From assembly GCF_000423125.1 (NCBI RefSeq), contig NZ_AUHJ01000007.1, positions 62,001-126,000 of the forward strand: a DNA stretch of 64,000 nucleotides. The letters run 5' to 3'. The translations under genes were made by a program, and so were the position numbers. The DNA comes from Haliea salexigens DSM 19537 (GTDB lineage Bacteria; Pseudomonadota; Gammaproteobacteria; Pseudomonadales; Halieaceae). The notes below the pieces were generated by a model. It was not told the DNA's origin. It was given only the letters and a program-made list of their open reading frames with translations, and made no database searches. This document shows positions 1-8,821 of the stretch, piece after piece; within the stretch, counting starts at the first letter, position 1; each line of letters starts with the position of its first letter.

Positions 1-1
1 G

Positions 2-718
2 CTGGTCGATGACGAGCCTTTGGCGCGCGAGCGCCTGCGTCGACTGCTGCAGCGGCTGCGCCCCGAAGCGTGTGTGATTGAGGCGGATTCGGGGGAGGCC
101 GCACTGGCGCTGTTGGCGAAGGAAGATCCCGCGCTGGTGTTGCTGGATGTGCGCATGCCCGGCATGGATGGTATCGAAGTGGCGGCCGCCATGGACCGCC
201 TGCCGGCACCGCCCGCGGTGATTTTTTGCACCGCGTACGATGAATATGCGCTGGAGGCCCTGCGTCACCAGGCCGTGGCCTACCTGCTGAAGCCCGTGCG
301 TGAGTCGGAGCTCGCTCGGGCGCTGGCCACGGCCGGGCGGGTTAACCGGGTGCAGCTGGCCGCGTTGTCTGACGGTGAGCCCGCGGGCCGCTCCCAGGTG
401 AGCAGCCAGGGGCACCGCGGCCTGGAGACATTGCCGATCGCTGATGTGCGCTGTTTTATCGCGGAGCAGAAGTACGTGACGGCAGTCGCTCCCGGGCGTG
501 AACTGCTGATTCAGGACGCGTTGAAGGATCTGGAGCAGGAGTTCGCCGCAGAGTTCCTGCGTGTGCATCGCAACGCCCTGGTAGCCCGGCGCCACATCCA
601 GCGCCTGCGCCGCGATACGGAAGTTGGCTGGTCGGTCGAGCTGGATGGCGTGGACCTGCGACCGCAGGTCAGCCGCCGTCACCTGGCGGCCGTGAAGGCA
701 CGGTTACAGCAGGGCTGA
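2..718 (+). CDS. algR: LytTR response regulator, AlgR-like (5' end missing)
   Basis: Two-component response regulator that would bind DNA when phosphorylated. The reading frame is open from base 2 and already shows the acidic pocket (LVDDEP), so the true start lies left of the window. The receiver domain fills about the first 115 visible residues, with the phospho-acceptor Asp in [10 protein letters not shown] (codon at 146) and a conserved Lys in YLLKPV. A LytTR DNA-binding domain follows ([16 protein letters not shown]). The gene lies 95 bp before hemC on the same strand, the same neighbourhood as algR-hemC in Pseudomonas. That synteny, rather than sequence identity, is why I use the symbol. 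The cognate kinase (AlgZ/FimS type) would be expected to the left. Confidence 0.85.
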   Translation: MVDDEPLARERLRRLLQRLRPEACVIEADSGEAALALLAKEDPALVLLDVRMPGMDGIEVAAAMDRLPAPPAVIFCTAYDEYALEALRHQAVAYLLKPVRESELARALATAGRVNRVQLAALSDGEPAGRSQVSSQGHRGLETLPIADVRCFIAEQKYVTAVAPGRELLIQDALKDLEQEFAAEFLRVHRNALVARRHIQRLRRDTEVGWSVELDGVDLRPQVSRRHLAAVKARLQQG

Positions 719-813
719 ACCCGCGCCCTTCAGCGCCCTGCCGGTGGCCAGGCAAAGTCGCAGCAGCAGGACGTGGCTGGTATCATCGCCGCTCGTCCTG
801 CAGGAACCTGTTC

Positions 814-1746
814 ATGCCCCGTACTATTACCATCGCTACCCGAGAAAGCCCGCTCGCCCTGTGGCAGGCCGAGTTTGTTCGCGACGCCTTGCAACAAACC
901 CATCCGGGCCTTGACGTACAGCTGCTGGGCATGACCTCCCGCGGCGACCAGCTGCTGGATGTTCCGCTGGCCAAAGTGGGCGGCAAGGGGCTGTTCGTGA
1001 AAGAGCTGGAAACCGCGCTGCTCGATGGCAGCGCGGATATCGCCGTGCACTCGATGAAGGATGTACCGATGGAATTCCCTGAGGGCCTCTGCCTCGGTGT
1101 GATCTGTGCGCGCGAGGATCCCCGGGATGCCTTCGTCAGCAACCACTATGAGTCTGTCGCTGCGCTGCCGCCCGGCAGCATTGTCGGTACTTCCAGCCTG
1201 CGTCGGGAGTGCCAGCTGCGGGCCGCGCGGCCCGATCTTGAGGTGCGCTTTCTGCGCGGCAATGTGAATACGCGGTTGCGCAAACTGGATGCGGGAGAGT
1301 ACGACGCTATTATCCTCGCGACCGCCGGGCTGCTGCGTCTGCAGATGGATGGGCGCATTCGGCAGCGCATGCCCGTGGCCGAGTCACTTCCCGCCGGCGG
1401 GCAGGGTGCCGTGGGCATTGAGCTGCGCAGCAGTGACCAGGAGCTGCTGACGTTGCTGCAACCGTTACACAATGTGCCCACGGCGCTGCGAGTGACAGCG
1501 GAGCGTGCGCTGAATCGTCGCCTGGAGGGTGGCTGCCAGGTGCCGATCGCCTGCTACGCGGAACTGGAGTCGGGCGATAAAACGCTGTGGCTGCGCGGCC
1601 TGGTGGGACGGCCGGATGGCGGCCTGCTGCTGCGCGCCGAGGCCCGGGCGCCGGTTGCCGAGGCGGAGGCGCTGGGCATTACCGTGGCGGAAGATCTACT
1701 GGAGCAGGGCGCGGGCGCGATTCTGGCCGAGGTCTATGGTCGCTAG
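814..1746 (+). CDS. hemC: Porphobilinogen deaminase (hydroxymethylbilane synthase)
   Basis: Cytoplasmic heme-pathway enzyme that joins four porphobilinogen units into hydroxymethylbilane. It is 310 aa, the usual family length. The N-terminus [13 protein letters not shown] is typical. HSMKDVP carries the catalytic Asp (about residue 83), and EGGCQVPI carries Cys241, which attaches the dipyrromethane cofactor. The first gene of a tightly packed run: its stop overlaps the hemD start by 11 bases, so hemC, hemD, hemX and hemY are probably co-transcribed. Confidence 0.97.
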   Translation: MPRTITIATRESPLALWQAEFVRDALQQTHPGLDVQLLGMTSRGDQLLDVPLAKVGGKGLFVKELETALLDGSADIAVHSMKDVPMEFPEGLCLGVICAREDPRDAFVSNHYESVAALPPGSIVGTSSLRRECQLRAARPDLEVRFLRGNVNTRLRKLDAGEYDAIILATAGLLRLQMDGRIRQRMPVAESLPAGGQGAVGIELRSSDQELLTLLQPLHNVPTALRVTAERALNRRLEGGCQVPIACYAELESGDKTLWLRGLVGRPDGGLLLRAEARAPVAEAEALGITVAEDLLEQGAGAILAEVYGR

Positions 1747-2512
1747 ATCGGTGCTGGTCACCCGTCCCGCCGGGCAGGGCGAGCAGCTGTGTTCTGCGCT
1801 GGCGGCGCGTGGGTTCACCGCGCACCACCTTCCCTTTCTACAGCTGCAGCCCCTGACGCCCCTGCCCGTCGCCGAGCGGCTTCGTGTACAGGCGCTCGAT
1901 CGTGTGCAGCATGTCATTTTTGTCAGTGCCAACGCGGTCGGGTTTGGTATGCCAATCATTGAGGGCTACTGGCCGCAATTGCCACAGGGCCTGCAGTGGT
2001 ACGCGGTGGGTGATGGGACTGCCCGTGCGCTCGGCGGGTTCGATATTGTGGCTGAAACACCCGGCGAGAATATGACCAGCGAGGGTTTGCTGAACCTGCC
2101 CGGACTGCGCGACTGTGCTGGGGAGCGGGTGTTGATCGTCAAGGGGCAGGGTGGACGCGACACGCTGCGGCAGGAGCTCAGCCGGCGCGGCGCTCATGTC
2201 GAAACGCTCGCCTGCTACCGGCGCGTCAGGCCGGCCATGGCGCCGGGTGCTCTTGCCACAGCGCTGGCCGATTGGCAGATCGAGGTGATCTGCATCAGCA
2301 GCGGTGACGGCCTGAACACGATGTTGGCGTTGCTTAGCCCCGAAGAAACCACTAAGTTACGGGGAGTCACCTTGCTATTGCCCTCGCGGCGCGTTGCGGA
2401 TGCGGCGATGGCAGCGGGATTCCAGCATTGTCTGGTTGCGGACAATGCCTCCGACGGTGCCATGTTGCGCGCCCTGGAGCACTGGAGCCCGGCGAAGGGA
2501 GAGAAGAAGTGA
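1736..2512 (+). CDS. hemD: Uroporphyrinogen-III synthase
   Basis: Cyclises hydroxymethylbilane to uroporphyrinogen III with inversion of ring D. I chose the ATG at 1736 because the protein then begins with the typical VLVTRPAGQ segment. The open frame further upstream lies inside hemC and translates to low-complexity sequence. The product is 258 aa, normal for this poorly conserved family. FVSANAV near residue 60 and the hemC/hemX context support the call. The stop TGA at 2510-2512 overlaps the hemX GTG start. Confidence 0.93.
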   Translation: MVARSVLVTRPAGQGEQLCSALAARGFTAHHLPFLQLQPLTPLPVAERLRVQALDRVQHVIFVSANAVGFGMPIIEGYWPQLPQGLQWYAVGDGTARALGGFDIVAETPGENMTSEGLLNLPGLRDCAGERVLIVKGQGGRDTLRQELSRRGAHVETLACYRRVRPAMAPGALATALADWQIEVICISSGDGLNTMLALLSPEETTKLRGVTLLLPSRRVADAAMAAGFQHCLVADNASDGAMLRALEHWSPAKGEKK

Positions 2513-3708
2513 GTGAAGAAAAAGACCTGACCGAATCATCTACCTCAGCGGCAGCCGAGCCACCCCGGGGGGAGCCAGACACCACGCCTGAGCCGGCGAC
2601 CGAGCAGCCCGCATTCCAGTCGGAAGCGGCTCCCCGGGCGCGCAGCGGCGGCGCAGTCGCCTGGTTCGCCCTGTTGCTGGTGCTTGGTCTTGGCGCAGCG
2701 GCCGCTTGGCTGGTGCTGCAGGCACAGTCGCGGGAAGCCGCGGTGCTGCAGCGTCTGGTGGAACTGGAGGAGGTTGATCACAGTGCCCAGGTGGTCGCCG
2801 CGGACGATGCGGAGATTCGTGCCGAGCTGCGCGCGCTTGAACGCAGCGTGCAGGATACGCTGGAGCAGCGCCTGAACACGGTACAGCCACAGTTGCAGCG
2901 TCAGGCCGCGTCGGTGCAGGAGCAGGCTTCCCGGCTGCAGGCCCTGGAAACGCGCCTGGCAGAGCAGCGCGCGGAGCTCGCGCAACTGCGCGGTGGCGAT
3001 CGCGACAGTTGGCTGTTGGCCGAGGTTGAGTACCTGTTGCGGCTCGCCAACCAGCGGCTGATCATGGCCGGGGATGCGGTGTCGGCGCGGCGCTTGCTGC
3101 AAAGCGCGGACGGTATTCTGCGCCAGCTCGACAGTACGGCGCTGCACCCGGTGCGTCGTGCTGTGGCGGAGGACCTCGCGGCATTGCGCGCGCTGCCGGA
3201 GCTGGATGTTGAGGGTTTGTACCTGCGTCTCGGAGCGCTGGTCGACCAGGTGGCCGGGCTGGTGATTTTCGAGCTGCCGGAGCGGACTTACGGCCCCGAG
3301 GCAGCAGCGGCTGACACCTGGCAACAGCGCCTGCAGCAGGGCTATCAGCAGGCGCTGGCGACCTTGTCCAAATACATTGTGGTGCGCCGCCGCGAGGTGC
3401 CGGTCGAGGCGCTGGTGGATCCGCAGTGGGAAGGCCTGCTGCGCCAGAATCTGGTCATGCTGTTGCAGCAGGCACAGGTGGCGCTGTTGTCGGGTAATCA
3501 GCCGCTCTACGAGGCGAGCCTGCAGCGCGCCCAACGCTGGCTGACCGAGTTTTTCCTGGCGGACGAGGCGGCGGCTAGTGCCGCGGCAAACGAACTGGAG
3601 GCTCTTTCCGATGAGGTCATTGCCGTGCCTCTGCCGGACATCTCTGCATCGCTGGCGGCGCTGAAGACCTACACCGAGCCGCGCCTGCAGCGCGACGGAG
3701 CGCAATAG
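2509..3708 (+). CDS. hemX: HemX-like membrane-anchored protein
   Basis: HemX-family protein of the gammaproteobacterial hemCDXY operon. Its biochemical role is not settled; older annotation as a uroporphyrinogen-III methyltransferase is doubtful and no methyltransferase motif is visible here. The GTG at 2509 overlaps the hemD stop and is preceded by a purine-rich SD (AAGGGAGAGAAGAA). The 399-aa product has a charged, Pro/Ala/Glu-rich cytoplasmic N-terminus, one membrane helix at about residues 50-70 (WFALLLVLGLGAAAAWLVL), then a long periplasmic coiled-coil region rich in Gln, Glu and Leu, and a helical C-terminal domain. Confidence 0.88.
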   Translation: MSEEKDLTESSTSAAAEPPRGEPDTTPEPATEQPAFQSEAAPRARSGGAVAWFALLLVLGLGAAAAWLVLQAQSREAAVLQRLVELEEVDHSAQVVAADDAEIRAELRALERSVQDTLEQRLNTVQPQLQRQAASVQEQASRLQALETRLAEQRAELAQLRGGDRDSWLLAEVEYLLRLANQRLIMAGDAVSARRLLQSADGILRQLDSTALHPVRRAVAEDLAALRALPELDVEGLYLRLGALVDQVAGLVIFELPERTYGPEAAAADTWQQRLQQGYQQALATLSKYIVVRRREVPVEALVDPQWEGLLRQNLVMLLQQAQVALLSGNQPLYEASLQRAQRWLTEFFLADEAAASAAANELEALSDEVIAVPLPDISASLAALKTYTEPRLQRDGAQ

Positions 3709-3710
3709 TC

Positions 3711-4958
3711 ATGCGTGGGCTGTTGATGGTGGCGCTGCTCGCGCTTTTGCTGGGGGTCGGGGTCGTTGCGCTGATCGAAAACCAGCCCGGTTATGTGCTG
3801 GTGGCTTACGGGCATTACACCGTGGAGACCAGCCTGTGGGTGGGGCTGGTACTGCTGGCGCTACTCGCAGTGCTGCTGTACGCGGCGATCGGCCTGCTGC
3901 GGAAGCTGTTTTCCGGCCAGCGCTCCATCGCCGGTTGGCTGGGCCAGCGCAAGACGCGCCGCGCGGCCCGGCTCACCCACCGCGGGCTGATCAACTTTAT
4001 CGAGGGCAACTGGGAGCGTGCGCGGCGCCAGCTGATTGGCGGTGCCGAACACAGCGAGGTTCCGCTGCTCAACTATCTCATCGCTGCCCGCGCCAGCTTT
4101 CAGTTGAGCGAGCCGGACAAAATGCGCGAGTACCTGGGTGTGGCGGAGCAGGCGGGGTCGGATGCCGGTATCGCGGTGGAGCTTACCCAGGCCGAGTTGA
4201 AGCTGCAGGGTGGGCAGTATGAACAGGCGGTGGCCACGCTGGAGCGGGCGGGGCGCAATGCAGGTCGCCACCCGTACGTGCTGAAGCTGCTGCACAAGGC
4301 GTATTTCGGACTGGAGGACTGGGACGCGCTGCTCAAGCTGTTGCCGGAGTTACGCAAGCACGCCGTACTGGATGAGCCTGCATTGCTGGAGTTGGAGCGC
4401 ACGGTGCATATCCGGCTGTTGGAGCATTGCGCCACGGCAGAGTCCGGCGATGTCCCGGCCGCGCTGCATCAGCGCTGGCAGGCAACCCCCACGGCGCTGC
4501 GCCAGGACAAGGTGATTCTGCGCAACTATGTGGGCGCTTTGATTCATGCTGGCGATGCCAGTGGGGCGGCCAAGGTGATCCAGCGCGCACTGAAGCAGGA
4601 CTGGGACGCCGATCTGGCGCGCCTGTTTGGTTACGTGGAGTTGCCGGATGCCGGACGCCAGCTGGCCCAGGCTGAAGCCTGGCTGGTAGACCACCCGCGC
4701 GATCATCAGTTGTTGCTGACCCTGGGGCGGCTGGCCTGTCGTCACGAGCTGTGGGGCAAGGCGAGAGACTACTTTGAAGGCAGCTACCGACAGCGGCGCA
4801 CGGCAGAAGTGTGCGCGGAGTTGGGTCGATTGCTGGCCGCTCTGGGCGAAGATCGGGAGAGCGCTACGTACTTCCGTGAAGGTCTCTTGCTGCGTGAAAA
4901 AAGCCTGCCGTTGCTGCCGCAGCCGAAGCAGCGCGCACCCGCGCTCGCCGCCCCGTAG
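3711..4958 (+). CDS. hemY: HemY-like inner-membrane TPR protein
   Basis: HemY family protein of proteobacteria, not the Bacillus protoporphyrinogen oxidase of the same name. It begins two bases after the hemX stop. Two N-terminal membrane helices (about residues 3-23 and 40-62) enclose the family segment IENQPGYVLV. The rest is an alpha-solenoid of TPR-like repeats (for example RARRQLIGGAEHSEVPLLNY). The length of 415 aa is usual. It is thought to act late in heme synthesis or as a scaffold; exact function unknown. Last gene of the operon, facing ubiD tail to tail 8 bp away. Confidence 0.9.
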   Translation: MRGLLMVALLALLLGVGVVALIENQPGYVLVAYGHYTVETSLWVGLVLLALLAVLLYAAIGLLRKLFSGQRSIAGWLGQRKTRRAARLTHRGLINFIEGNWERARRQLIGGAEHSEVPLLNYLIAARASFQLSEPDKMREYLGVAEQAGSDAGIAVELTQAELKLQGGQYEQAVATLERAGRNAGRHPYVLKLLHKAYFGLEDWDALLKLLPELRKHAVLDEPALLELERTVHIRLLEHCATAESGDVPAALHQRWQATPTALRQDKVILRNYVGALIHAGDASGAAKVIQRALKQDWDADLARLFGYVELPDAGRQLAQAEAWLVDHPRDHQLLLTLGRLACRHELWGKARDYFEGSYRQRRTAEVCAELGRLLAALGEDRESATYFREGLLLREKSLPLLPQPKQRAPALAAP

Positions 4959-4966
4959 GCGCTGCG

Positions 4967-6472
4967 CTAGCGCGGCTTGCCCTGCAGCGGCAGGTCAATG
5001 CGCAGTTCGTCCCACAGCGTATCCACTCGCGCCTTGACCTCGCTGCTCATGACGATGGGGCTGCCCCACTCGCGGGTGGTTTCGCCCGGCCATTTGTTGG
5101 TCGCATCAAAGCCGACTTTTGAACCCAGGCCGGCCACCGGCGAGGCAAAGTCCAGGTAGTCGATGGGTGTGTTTTCGATGAACACGCTGTCGCGTTGCGG
5201 ATCCATACGGGTGGTCATGGCCCAGATCACATCCTGCCAGTCGCGGGCATTGACGTCCTCGTCGGTGACAATCACAAACTTCGTGTACATGAACTGGCGC
5301 AGGAATGACCACACGCCCAGCATCACGCGCTTGGCGTGCCCCGGGTACTCCTTGCGCATGGTGACAATTGCCATTCGGTAGGAGCAACCCTCGGGTGGCA
5401 GGTAAAAGTCGACGATTTCCGGGAACTGTTTTTGCAGGATAGGCACGAAGACTTCGTTCAGCGCCAGGCCGAGAATGGCGGGCTCGTCCGGCGGCCGGCC
5501 GGTATAGGTGCTGTGGTAAATCGGGTCTTCGCGGTGCGTGATGGCTTCCACGGTGAATACCGGGAAGCGCTCGACTTCATTGTAGTAGCCCGTGTGATCG
5601 CCGAAGGGGCCCTCATCGGCCATTTCGCCCGGCTCCAGATAACCTTCCAGGATGATCTCGGCGCTGGCCGGAACCTGCAGCCCGTGATCGCGGCAACCTG
5701 CGGTATAGCACTCGGCGAGTTCAGTTTTGGCGCCGCGCAGCAATCCGGCGAAGGCGTACTCGGACAAGCTGTCCGGCACCGGGGTAACGGCACCCAGCGT
5801 CGTGGCGGGGTCTGCCCCCAGGGCGATGGCAACCGGATAGCGCTGGCCGGGGTGCTGCAGCTGCCAGTCGCGATAGTCCAGGGCGCCGCCCCGATGTGAC
5901 AGCCAGCGCAGGATCAGCTTGTTGCGGCCGATAAGCTGCATGCGATAGATGCCGAGATTCTGCCGCGTCTTGTTGGGCCCGCGGGTGATGACCAGCGGCC
6001 AGGTGACCAGCGGGCCCGCATCGCCCGGCCAGCAGGTCTGTATGGGGAGCTGGTAGAGGTCCACATCGTCGCCACTTTTGGCGTGGAACTGGCACGGCGC
6101 ATTGCGTACCACCTTGGGCCCCATATTCATGACCTGCTTCAGCAGCGGCGCTTTCTCCCAGGCATCGCGCAGCCCCTTGGGCGGGTCGGGTTGACGCAGG
6201 TAGGCCAGGATTTCCCCGATCTCGCGCAGGGCCTGCACATTCTCCGCGCCCATGCCCAGGGCCACGCGCGTTTGTGTGCCGAACAGGTTGGCCAGCACCG
6301 GAATGCGGCTGCCTTTCGGGTTCTCGAACAGCAGTGCGGGGCCACCGGCGCGCAAGGTGCGGTCGGCGATCTCGGTCATTTCAAGGTTGGGGTCCACTTC
6401 GTGGCGAATACGTACCAGTTCACCGCGTTGTTCCAGTACCGCAATGAAGTCGCGAAGGTCTTTGTAGTTCAC
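4967..6472 (-). CDS. ubiD: 4-hydroxy-3-polyprenylbenzoate decarboxylase
   Basis: Prenylated-FMN-dependent decarboxylase of ubiquinone synthesis; it needs the UbiX flavin prenyltransferase, not seen here. The open frame extends to 6550, but the first 26 codons are unlike the family. The GTG at 6472 gives the canonical N-terminus [11 protein letters not shown] and has an SD (AGGACA, 4-nt gap). The 501-aa product fits the family. [10 protein letters not shown] is the characteristic active-site segment with the catalytic acidic residues, and [10 protein letters not shown] is a typical N-terminal motif. It lies downstream of rho on the same strand. Confidence 0.96.
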   Translation of the reverse strand: MNYKDLRDFIAVLEQRGELVRIRHEVDPNLEMTEIADRTLRAGGPALLFENPKGSRIPVLANLFGTQTRVALGMGAENVQALREIGEILAYLRQPDPPKGLRDAWEKAPLLKQVMNMGPKVVRNAPCQFHAKSGDDVDLYQLPIQTCWPGDAGPLVTWPLVITRGPNKTRQNLGIYRMQLIGRNKLILRWLSHRGGALDYRDWQLQHPGQRYPVAIALGADPATTLGAVTPVPDSLSEYAFAGLLRGAKTELAECYTAGCRDHGLQVPASAEIILEGYLEPGEMADEGPFGDHTGYYNEVERFPVFTVEAITHREDPIYHSTYTGRPPDEPAILGLALNEVFVPILQKQFPEIVDFYLPPEGCSYRMAIVTMRKEYPGHAKRVMLGVWSFLRQFMYTKFVIVTDEDVNARDWQDVIWAMTTRMDPQRDSVFIENTPIDYLDFASPVAGLGSKVGFDATNKWPGETTREWGSPIVMSSEVKARVDTLWDELRIDLPLQGKPR

Positions 6473-6516
6473 AGGCTGTCCTGGCGGGTGTTGCGGGCGA
6501 GGGGACAGTATAGCGT

Positions 6517-6548
6517 GTTGCGAAGCCGGCTCCTGCCGGCTCCGCAAC
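6517..6548 (-). terminator. Stem-loop after rho
   Basis: Two 14-nt arms (6517-6530 and 6535-6548) pair with one mismatch around a four-base TCCT loop, starting about five bases past the rho stop codon. No run of U follows on the minus strand, so this is either a weak terminator or a 3'-end stabilising hairpin between rho and ubiD. Confidence 0.45.
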
Positions 6549-6552
6549 AACG

Positions 6553-7821
6553 CTATTTACGTTTCATGGACATGAAGAATTCATCGTTGGTCTTGGTATC
6601 CCTGAGCTTGTCGAGCAGGAATTCGATAGCCGGGCCATCTTCCATGCTGTGCAGCAGCTTGCGCAGAATCCACATGCGTTGCAGCTCTTCCTCGCCGGTA
6701 AGCAACTCCTCACGGCGTGTGCCGGAACGGCGGATGTTGATGGCGGGATAGACGCGCTTCTCGGCAATCTTGCGGTCCAGGTGCAGTTCCATGTTGCCGG
6801 TGCCCTTGAACTCCTCGTAGATCACTTCGTCCATCTTTGAACCGGTGTCGACCAGCGCGGTGGCGATGATGGACAGGCTGCCGCCTTCTTCGATATTGCG
6901 CGCCGCGCCGAAGAAACGCTTGGGGCGTTCCAGTGCGTGGGCATCTACACCGCCGGTGAGCACCTTGCCGGAGCTGGGCACCACGGTGTTGTAGGCGCGC
7001 GCCAGGCGCGTGATGGAGTCGAGCAGAATCACCACGTCGCGCTTGTGTTCCACCAGCCGTTTGGCTTTCTCGATCACCATATCGGCAACCTGCACGTGGC
7101 GTGAGGGTGGTTCGTCGAAGGTGGAGGCAACCACTTCCGCGCCGCGCACGCCGACGGTGCGCTGCATATCGGTCACTTCTTCCGGGCGCTCATCAATCAG
7201 CAGCACAATGATGTAGCACTCGGGGTTGTTGGTCAGGATCGCCTGCGCGATGCTCTGCATGATCACCGTTTTACCCGCTTTCGGCGGTGCCACCAGCAGG
7301 CCGCGCTGGCCCTTGCCGATGGGGGCGACGAGGTCGATTACGCGGCCGATCAGGTCCTCGCTGCTGCCATTGCCTTTTTCCAGCATCAGGCGCTTGTCGG
7401 CGAACAGCGGCGTCAGGTTTTCAAACAGAATCTTGTGCTTGGCGTTTTCCGGGCGGTTGAAGTTGATCTCGCTGACCTTGAGCAGCGCGAAGTAACGTTC
7501 GCTGTCTTTCGGGGGGCGTATCTTGCCGGAAATGCTGTCGCCGGTGCGCAGGTTGAAGCGGCGAATCTGGCTGGGCGATACGTAGATATCGTCGGGCCCG
7601 GCGAGATAGGAACTGTCGGAGGAGCGCAGGAAACCGAAGCCATCCTGCAGGATTTCCAGTACACCGTCGCCTGAGATATCTTCGCCACTTTTGGCGTGAC
7701 GCTTCAGAATGGCAAAAATGATGTCCTGCTTGCGGGACCGGGCCATATTGTCCAGGCCTATTTCCTTCGCAATATCAATCAGTTCCTGCGTGGATTTGGT
7801 TTTAAGGTCAGTTAGATTCAT
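6553..7821 (-). CDS. rho: Transcription termination factor Rho
   Basis: Hexameric RNA/DNA helicase that ends transcription at C-rich, unstructured RNA. It is 422 aa, close to E. coli (419). The N-terminal domain begins [10 protein letters not shown]. The RNA-binding OSB/cold-shock fold is at about residues 50-125 ([20 protein letters not shown]). Walker A APPKAGKT is at residues 178-185, and Walker B is in [16 protein letters not shown]. No clear SD lies before the ATG (CGCTCCTCT precedes it), although the N-terminus matches the family. The 247-base leader toward trxA carries repeats and hairpins listed separately. Confidence 0.98.
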   Translation of the reverse strand: MNLTDLKTKSTQELIDIAKEIGLDNMARSRKQDIIFAILKRHAKSGEDISGDGVLEILQDGFGFLRSSDSSYLAGPDDIYVSPSQIRRFNLRTGDSISGKIRPPKDSERYFALLKVSEINFNRPENAKHKILFENLTPLFADKRLMLEKGNGSSEDLIGRVIDLVAPIGKGQRGLLVAPPKAGKTVIMQSIAQAILTNNPECYIIVLLIDERPEEVTDMQRTVGVRGAEVVASTFDEPPSRHVQVADMVIEKAKRLVEHKRDVVILLDSITRLARAYNTVVPSSGKVLTGGVDAHALERPKRFFGAARNIEEGGSLSIIATALVDTGSKMDEVIYEEFKGTGNMELHLDRKIAEKRVYPAINIRRSGTRREELLTGEEELQRMWILRKLLHSMEDGPAIEFLLDKLRDTKTNDEFFMSMKRK

Positions 7822-7896
7822 AGAGGAGCGCTGAGTTGTTGTTCGGGGAAGATGATCTATGCAAACGGGCGCGCTGCCGGGAGGCCGGACAGAGGC

Positions 7897-7910
7897 AACA
7901 AGAATGCAGC
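7897..7910. repeat. Copy 1 of a 14-nt direct repeat in the rho leader
   Basis: AACAAGAATGCAGC. It matches 13 of 14 bases of the copy at 7962-7975. Both lie between trxA and the rho start, 65 bases apart. Confidence 0.6.
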
Positions 7911-7943
7911 GTTAAGTCGTTGGGTGGCAGAGTTATTATCGCG

Positions 7944-7957
7944 GCACGGGGCCGTGC
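7944..7957. repeat. Small GC hairpin in the rho leader
   Basis: GCACG and CGTGC arms around a GGGC loop, lying between the two direct repeat copies. A GATAATAA box (minus strand) sits just to its left and could be the -10 element of a rho promoter, but I see no good -35. Confidence 0.4.
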
Positions 7958-7961
7958 AACG

Positions 7962-7975
7962 AACAAGAATGTAGC
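7962..7975. repeat. Copy 2 of the 14-nt direct repeat in the rho leader
   Basis: AACAAGAATGTAGC, one base different from the copy at 7897-7910. Possible duplicated regulatory site in the rho leader. Confidence 0.6.
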
Positions 7976-8004
7976 ACGCTGGGTGGGAGGCGTCTAGGTT
8001 TTTT

Positions 8005-8055
8005 GCGGCTCGCCACGCCGTAGGCCCTGGGGCGGGTTACGGTGTGGCAAGCCGC
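8005..8055 (-). terminator. Long stem-loop after trxA
   Basis: Arms at 8005-8022 and 8038-8055 (18 nt each) are complementary except at two positions, one of which can be a G-U pair, with a 15-nt loop. It begins 13 bases after the trxA stop. On the minus strand the hairpin is followed by A residues, not U, so it is not a standard intrinsic terminator. It may stabilise the trxA 3' end or shape the rho leader. Confidence 0.5.
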
Positions 8056-8068
8056 GGGGCGGGGCGGC

Positions 8069-8395
8069 CTAGATGGCTTCCTTGATGAAGTCCACGAGCT
8101 GGCTCTTGGACAGGGCGCCGACCTTGGTCGCCTCCGCGCTACCGCCCTTGAACAGGATCAGGGTGGGAATGCCACGGATGCCAAACTTGGGCGGAATGTC
8201 GGGGTTGGCGTCAACATCGACCTTGCACACCTTGAGTTTGCCGGCGTACTCGGTGGCAATTTCATCAAGCACCGGTGCAATCATCTTGCAGGGGCCGCAC
8301 CACTCTGCCCAGAAATCAACCAGTACCGGCAGGTCGGCATTGAGGACGTCGGCGTCAAAACTCGCATCGCTGACGTGTACGATATGTTCGCTCAT
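8069..8395 (-). CDS. trxA: Thioredoxin 1
   Basis: Small cytoplasmic disulfide reductase. It is 108 aa with the active site WCGPC at residues 32-36 and the family cis-Pro in GIPTLILF. A clear SD (GGAGAG) precedes the ATG. It is directly upstream of rho on the same strand, the classic trxA-rho order of gammaproteobacteria. Confidence 0.98.
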   Translation of the reverse strand: MSEHIVHVSDASFDADVLNADLPVLVDFWAEWCGPCKMIAPVLDEIATEYAGKLKVCKVDVDANPDIPPKFGIRGIPTLILFKGGSAEATKVGALSKSQLVDFIKEAI

Positions 8396-8554
8396 GGTGC
8401 TCTCCAGTTACGTTGGCGTTGTTACGACAGCCTGTGTGCTGTGGTTCACCGCCTGTCATAGAGGCGCAATGATACCATTGGGTCATGCGCGTACAACCGG
8501 CGGGTAGGAGTTTTTCGTTATGACCTTATATCACCTGATGCGGAATGTGCGCCG

Positions 8555-8821
8555 GTGACGTCGTGGGTGGTTTATCTGCTGCAGTGCGTTGATGGCAGCC
8601 TCTATACCGGCGTTACCGTCGACGTGCAGCGCCGGCTTGCGCAGCATAACGGTGAGCGCAGTGGTGGGCCCCGGTATACCCGTGGCCGGCGTCCGGTGCA
8701 GCTGCTCTGGTGGGAGCCGGCAGAGAATCGTGGGGCAGCCCAGCGCCGTGAGGCGGCGATAAAACGCCTGCCACGCAACGCCAAACTCGCGCTGTGTCAG
8801 CGTGTCATTTCGGGGGAGTGA
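8555..8821 (+). CDS. GIY-YIG nuclease-like protein, YhbQ type
   Basis: 88-aa single-domain GIY-YIG protein of the UPF0213/YhbQ type. The two signature strands appear as VVYLLQC and LYTGVT, followed by the conserved Arg in DVQRRLAQHN and the family segment GPRYTRGRRPVQLLWWE. It ends with the usual AIKRLPRNAKLAL tail. The GTG at 8555 gives a full-length domain; no strong SD is visible. Homologues are thought to act on DNA, with no settled role. Its last codons overlap the end of the ABC-F gene on the other strand. Confidence 0.87.
   Translation: MTSWVVYLLQCVDGSLYTGVTVDVQRRLAQHNGERSGGPRYTRGRRPVQLLWWEPAENRGAAQRREAAIKRLPRNAKLALCQRVISGE

Noticed and set aside
20-22. TTG at 20 as the start of the LytTR regulator
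   Set aside because: The frame is open to the edge and residues before it form the receiver's acidic pocket.
2545-3705. 386-codon frame antisense to hemX
   Set aside because: Gln/Arg/Leu-rich shadow of the coiled coil of hemX.
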